A DNA stretch of 64,000 nt. Source: Cordia subcordata. Its lineage: Eukaryota; Streptophyta; Magnoliopsida; Boraginales; Cordiaceae. Of the stretch, positions 58,889 through 64,000 are shown piece after piece. The number at the start of each line of letters is the position of its first letter. Position 1 is the first letter of the stretch. The DNA is taken from the NCBI GenBank assembly GCA_028554755.1, contig JAPTOF010000004.1, positions 19,958,001-20,022,000 on the forward strand. Reading direction: 5' to 3'. Made by a program: the position numbers and the translations under genes. The notes under the pieces are model-generated. The model was not told the origin of the DNA and ran no database searches. It saw only the letters and a list, made by a program, of their open reading frames with translations.

Positions 58889-59031
58889 TAACTTCAATGA
58901 ACCTAAGGCTGATATCAAAGGCATCCTAAGGTAGATGACGTCATCATCACCATTAGAGAAGCACAGAACTATTGGCATATGGTAGATGATGGGTTGGTTA
59001 TGTTGCGATAAAATGTCAAATATATGATGGG

Positions 59032-59298
59032 TTGGTTGGACAATTCTTCGAAAATTTGCAATATGATCGAATGGACGGTTTTCCTTTTAATTCTATTGTT
59101 AATGGTGTTGGATTTACTTTTAGTCAAGAAGTGCTTAAAACCATTTCCAATCTGCCTGAGTCAGGTGGACATGCTTATGAAACACGAGGTTTCCTTACTA
59201 TGCATGAAAACACTTTGGAGAATGCCTATAGTTTCTTGTGGTGTTGCCCAAAGAATGAATCCAAGGGGTGGGGTGAATTGGATTATTGGCATAAATAA
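59032..59298 (+). pseudogene. Plant-transposon-protein-like ORF, 5' piece
   Basis: The frame reads VGQFFENLQYDRMDGFPFNS, then VNGVGFTFSQEVLKTISNLP. The spacing F-x-x-N-L ... G-x-x-F-S-x-E-x-L-x-x-I-x-x-LP resembles the putative plant transposon protein domain found in large LTR-type elements. It is broken at about 59251 by an insertion; a downstream part of similar type resumes at 61050. Confidence 0.5.
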
Positions 59299-61050
59299 GC
59301 ACTTAAAAACTCTTAACAAGTATTTCAAGTAAAAGCACATACAACATTCAAAGTAAATACTTGAAATATAAAGAGTATAGGGTTAAGAAGATCAAACGCA
59401 GCTATTTAGAGTGGTTCGAACTCCCGAGAGCCTAGTCCACTACCTAAGGTCTTCCCTTAGGGTTTCAGAAACTTCACTAGTGAATTGGCTTCTTGCTTAG
59501 TACGTTGTAGAAGCATAGAACAACGATCACAACTCTTACGTCACCATAAAGACCACAAGTATTAACCCAATAATTTAGGATTTCAACCTTTCACTCTTGA
59601 GAGATGTTCCTCACAACTATATTACCCAAGAGTAAAGAAACTCACACTTAATGTAATAGTAGAGAGTTTGGAATACAAGAACTTCTTGTGAGCTGGTGTA
59701 TAAAGGTATTTAAACCTTCCTATATTACTCTAAGTAGATAAGCAATTTATGAACTCAAAAATTGATCAAAAAATGCCAATAATATGCAATCAATGATAGT
59801 AATAAATGAACCAAGATTGCAGAAAGAGATTGTATTGAATGCTAGAGAGCTTATGGATATGTTTTGATCAAGTTATCTGTGTTGGGAGGAGAAAGATATA
59901 TTTATAAGTCCAAAAAGTAAGTCAACCAACGGTCAAATTTTAAAGAGCTCAAAAGAAGTTTCCGAAGCACACTATCAGTGTACCCTCTAGGTGTGCTGGT
60001 AGTTCCAGTAACTTAAAAGTTCATACCGGAGCTCCTTACCGGTCCACCGCCTAGGTGTTCTGGTAGAGCTAATATGCTCTCTATTTCTTCTAGAGCACAT
60101 TACTGGTCAACTACCGAGGTGTTCCGGTAGTTGCAGAAAGAGCCTAAAAAAGTAGGTAACTTTTTACCAAAAAATAACTTTATATCTTATCAATAGTAAC
60201 CCACATTTTTCTGCAGATAAGCTCAATGCAACTACTATTCATATAAGATCAAGTCAACAATAAATGCAAGCTAAAACCTATCTTCCAAACATTAAATGCT
60301 AGATCAAAAATAAGATTTTTCATTTTTTTTGCATAAGAAAGAAGCTTTTGTGTAATGTTATTATCCAATGGTGATTGATTTGTACAAAAACACACATATA
60401 CACACACACACATATATGTATATGTATAATTTAAGTTTTATACTCAAAGTAATGCACTTTTACTGCAAAACCATGCAAATTTATACATACATATATGCAT
60501 ATATAGTATCCAAAGTATCAAGTAGTGTATGCTATAGTACATGCAACTCCAAAATGCAAAGATATGCACTTCAAGTCTATATTTTCTATAGGAAATGACA
60601 TTTGAATGCAAGGGAAAGCATGTCTACGTCATATAGTGATAAATATAAGAAGATAGAAAGGATATAAAAATATGTATTAAGGAGAAAAGATAATCAAGTG
60701 TAAAGACAACAAGAATTATGAGTAAAATACATTAAGAATGCATCCAATGGACTTGGTTATTGAGCTTATATCATTTTGCTTGTGTATTAAGATCAACTTA
60801 ACATAAGACTAAGAAAGAAGAAAAGAGCTACAACTACAAGACAACTTAAAGGTACTCTAATCTTCATGAACCATGCTCCATCTCCTTTCTTTGCTCAAGA
60901 ATGTTATTATACAAGATATTCAATATACTAAAAAGTAATAGCAATTAGATAACAAAGCCCAATTATGTCATCATCAAAATATAATTAGCATTAGTAAATC
61001 AATATATAAACCAATATATTCAACATGTAGGATAATGCTAGACGAACAAT
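59251..61050. mobile_element. Unclassified insertion within the plant-transposon-protein ORF
   Basis: The 1.8-kb block starts after AATGAAT (59253-59259) with CCAAGGGGTGGGGTGAATTG and ends before AATGAAT (61049-61055), a possible 7-bp target duplication. 59990-60130 has four imperfect copies of a TACCGGTCCACCGCCTAGGT-type phrase. A short (CA)n run is at 60390-60415. No ORF with family features. The boundaries rest on the 7-bp match only. Confidence 0.4.
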
Positions 61051-61890
61051 GAATATTTTGCATGGCAGGATATCCTTGCCTCCTGTAAAGAGAGTATTAG
61101 TTAACCTTTTTGTGGAGAATGTTGTGCCTAGAATCATAAATGATAATACCTTGAATCATTCTGAAGGTCATTTGCTTTACGTGCTCTACCGTAGTAGGTT
61201 GGTAAATTAGTGCTATATTATTTTGAATCAGATAAAACATATCATTGGGAGAAATGCATCCTTCCCTTAGGAATTGTTTTGATAAGAATCTTCCTAGATT
61301 TCAATGTTTGTTTGAAGGGTGTGGATTTTAGAATATTTAATAATTAATGGTACCGAGGATTGAGGTGTCTTCAAAGAATGTATTTATATCATTGTCATAG
61401 AAGGTACATTAAAAAAAGAGACTTTGAAAGATTGCCTTTGGAGACTTAAGATATTATCTTTAACAGAATTGCAACCAAAACTACTTTTGACTTTGACAAT
61501 GAAAATGTTGAGGAAGATAATGTAGCTGGACTTTGTTTTAAGAAAGAAGGAGATGATCCTATGAGTGAGGATGATGGAGATCGTAGTGTTGTGGATGCTA
61601 GGTTGAGTTCTAATGAAAGAATGAAGAAAGGGAGAGGAATTAGGAGACAAAACAACACTATGATAGAGCTAGTCAAAGTAGACCAGTTAAGACTTAAGGC
61701 AACCTTCCCTCTAGGACATTCTTCCTGAGATTCAAAGTATAAATTTAGGTGTTACAAATTGGATATCTAATATTAGCAATCAAATGGAAGACTTGAGAGG
61801 TCAAGTTAGTAGTTTCTGAACTCAAATGGATGACATGAACGATCGTCTCTACCGCTTGGAAAATAGGAGAGATGAACTGAGGAATTATCT
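61050..61890 (+). pseudogene. Plant-transposon-protein-like ORF, 3' piece
   Basis: In a shifted frame the + strand reads MNILHGRISLPPVKRVLVNL, FVENVVPRIINDN and SEGHLLYVLYRSRLVN, plausible continuation of the 5' piece. After several stops come an acidic stretch and VTNWISNISNQMEDLRGQVS followed by MDDMNDRLYRLENRRDEL, a likely coiled coil. No polymerase motifs. Confidence 0.45.
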
Positions 61891-62385
61891 GTCCTACATT
61901 CCTTTTAAGAACTTTAACCAACATCTTGCTCTCTTTAGGATTTTCACTTTAGCATTTTTTTTCATTCATTAATCTTAGTTTAGTTTCATTAGTTATCTAC
62001 TTGCTTAGCTTAATCTTAAATTGTTTTTGTGCTTGCTTAATCATGCTCTATACTTGCTAGAAATTACTAGCTTGCATACTTGTGTGGAGCCAGATAATGA
62101 TACATGCTTAGTGTCGATGGCTCATATTAATCCTCTTACCCGTAGGCTTTTTCTAGTGATGCCAAAAGGGGAGGAAAAGGATATATGCTTATGCTTTGGA
62201 TATATGCTTACATGTGATGGATATGTATGTGCTTGAATATGCTATATTTGAATATGGCTTTTCTTTGTGAACTTAAACTTGAATTGATTTCTTGAGGGGG
62301 AGTCGTGCCTTTAAGACTCCACTACTTGATCTTATTTGTGCTTGATGAATAGGGAGTCATGCCTTAGACTCCAATTACTTGTCAT

Positions 62386-62730
62386 TATCAAAAAAGAAGA
62401 GGTTGTTGGAATTATTCTTTTACATTTTTTATGATGACAAATAATAGTGCTTTTGAATCATATTGTATATTTAATGTGTATTTGAGCAATGGTGTGATGC
62501 AATGGAAAATGATAGAGCATGAAGATTTGACCTTGAAGAAAATCAAATGTGTAGAACCTTTTATAGAGGTACTATTTGTAAATTGCTCTTAGTAAATTAC
62601 TTCTTAAAACTCACTAAGTTCTTGCATGAGCATATGCATTACATAACTATAATTTGCATGATTTTGAACTAATATATATATATTTCTAATCTAAAAACTT
62701 TGGGAACTACTTGAGCCACCTCTCTTGAAT
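62386..62730 (+). mobile_element. Polypurine tract and start of a 3' LTR
   Basis: TCATTATCAAAAAAGAAGAGGT runs straight into TGTTGGAATTATTC (62404), the usual junction of polypurine tract and 3' LTR in such elements. The LTR probably ends before about 62730, where a gypsy fragment begins. A matching 5' LTR was not found in the window. Confidence 0.5.
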
Positions 62731-62734
62731 GGGA

Positions 62735-63056
62735 GATTGTAGTTAGGCAGCTAGATGATCGGGGAGGAGGATAATAAGGATTTGAGCCTATCAAAAGCCT
62801 TAACACACTCATCATTGAACTTGAACAGGACATCTTGTGCTAAGAGCTTAGACAAGGGTCAAGCTATATGGCTAAAATCCCTGATAAACTTCCAGTAGAA
62901 TCCTGCATGCCTTAGAAAAGGTCTAACATTCTTGACACACTTAAGGACTGGTAACTTCTTAATCAATTCGTCAACTTGAATGCCACTAGATGAAACTATG
63001 TGACCCAAGACTGATGTGTAAACCTTGAAAATGTTACCTATAAATGCACGGGTCAT
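62735..63056 (-). pseudogene. Ty3/gypsy pol fragment (RT-RNase H junction)
   Basis: The - strand reads VLGHIVSSSGIQVDELI, VRPFLRHAGFYWKFIRDFS, then in another frame LAQDVLFKFNDECVKAFDRL and LPNYNLPF. This is the end of gypsy RT and the start of RNase H (GHIVS-x-x-GI, FLGHAGFYRRFI). Frameshifts show it is dead. The F-L-R-H-A-G-F-Y block and downstream part are typical of Athila/Tat-like elements. It is cut at about 63010 by LTR-like sequence. Confidence 0.78.
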
Positions 63057-64000
63057 GGTAGTTTAGCGTGTGCAAGTGTGGGATCATCCACAGGAAGGCT
63101 AGAATATATGTGGTTCTAAGTGAAAGTGTGTCCTACACTAGCTATGTGTAGTCCTACCTACTCTTTTTTATGATTTTGGGATTGATTGGAGCTCTAATTT
63201 AAACTAAACTAAAGGGAAAGTAAACCTAACTAAAGGGAATAGAGTTATAAACAAGCTATGGAAGTGAGAATCTATAAGGGTTTAGAGGAACCTAAGGGTG
63301 ATTACTCCTTTGAATGGATTTAGGTACCTAACCTTGTTTTGAGGCTATTAATGGTTTGATTACTCTAATTACGGGCTCAGACTACTAGACTTACCACCTT
63401 TAACTTATTGGTGCAACCCTATTCCTGATTAGACCCAATTAGAAGTATAGGTTTGTCCTAGCTAGCTATGGATTTTGGGTCTAGTTCTAAGTCCCTTGGG
63501 TGTTGGTTAATTTCCTAATAGGAAGTCTAATCTTTTAGTTATGTTTCAAAATAGAGATTGAGTCCCCTAGTTCAAGCAAGTGATAATAGTACCCTTTTAG
63601 CAATGTTTCATGCTAGAGGTGATTACCTACTACATTAAAGGCATTAAGAGCACAATTAATCGACACAAATGTAGTTGCAAGTAGGGCTCATGCCATTAGC
63701 ATGGATTAAGACTAAGGTGAGGCCACTACTATTAGCATCCAAGCACAAGCTACATATGCAAACTTATAGAGGCATCTCATCAAACACCTTGACTTGTTCA
63801 ATTTCAAGCCATAGAATATATAAATAAAACATGTATAAATAACCATCAACATCTCAAAACAAGTGTTTAGATCCTTAACCCATTACAAAAATAGCAGTCA
63901 CCCCTAATCTAAAGCTAATCTAACATAATATAGACAAGAATAAAGAGAAAAATGTAGAGCTCCCTTATTATCCTTATTTGCTTTTTATAAATCTTGCTCC
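63010..64000 (-). repeat. Ty3/gypsy-type LTR, partial, running off the right edge
   Basis: On the - strand CTTCCTGTGGATGATCCCACACTTGC at about 63105-63075 parallels the CTCCCTGTGGATTCGACCCC segment near the 3' end of the 27677-34434 element's LTRs, and the block ends near TGACCCGTGCATTTATAGG. The rest is AT-rich with no ORF. It looks like a related but distinct LTR family. Confidence 0.5.

Overview
The window is nuclear DNA of a flowering plant, almost certainly a eudicot. It is AT-rich, its two intact genes have plant-type introns, and most of it is plant transposable-element sequence of several ages. Only two host genes look complete. One is a WUSCHEL-related homeobox gene of the WOX2 type (11972-13230, + strand, two exons). 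The other is a cytosolic HSP70/HSC70 chaperone gene (52555-54758, - strand, two exons) with a heat-shock element in its promoter. A 5' fragment of a BODYGUARD-like alpha/beta hydrolase gene lies at 7905-8283.

Layout. 1-9581 is most of a CACTA (En/Spm) DNA transposon read right to left. Its terminus and subterminal repeats are at 9160-9581, and a TATA box with a GC-rich first exon lies near 8394-8530. A slightly damaged TNP2-type transposase occupies 955-4608, and part of a second ORF runs off the left edge. The BODYGUARD fragment sits inside it on the opposite strand. A tRNA-type SINE with a long target-site duplication is at 9803-10027, then the WOX2 gene. 13.2-19.7 kb is gene-poor, with a three-LTR TRIM element (15919-16805) and a single copia LTR (17284-17789). 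19760-25198 is a decayed ULP1-protease-like transposon gene whose introns and flanks are filled with a repeated TTTGTTCAGT motif and several tandem arrays.

27.2-49.4 kb is a stack of nested insertions. A FAR1-like (Mutator-type) transposase pseudogene on the - strand is split by a complete non-autonomous Ty3/gypsy-type element (27677-34434; TSD ACTAC; tRNA-Asp-type primer site). That element carries one intact 653-codon ORF with two zinc knuckles and no polymerase. The FAR1 piece abuts a truncated copia element (- strand, 34621-49119). Its 5' LTR is split by a second, full-length copia element (39565-48803; TSD ATATG) whose genes are dead although its LTRs are still very similar. The outer copia interrupts a third copia gag fragment. 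To the right are an old LTR relic, a short endogenous caulimovirid (pararetrovirus) reverse-transcriptase relic at about 50.5-50.9 kb, and then the HSP70 gene.

55-64 kb is AT-rich repeat sequence: degenerate repeats, a copia-type LTR with primer site, a Tourist-like MITE (58657-58888; TSD TAA), an LTR element with a plant-transposon-protein-like ORF broken by another insertion, a Ty3/gypsy pol fragment and a further LTR running off the right edge.

The most unusual items are the polymerase-less gypsy-type element with its intact zinc-knuckle ORF, the FAR1 reading frame that becomes continuous again when that element is mentally removed, the dispersed TTTGTTCAGT motif around the ULP1-like gene, and the GGTCGACC-rich segments shared by three different retroelements. 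All calls are by eye; no alignment or database search was run.
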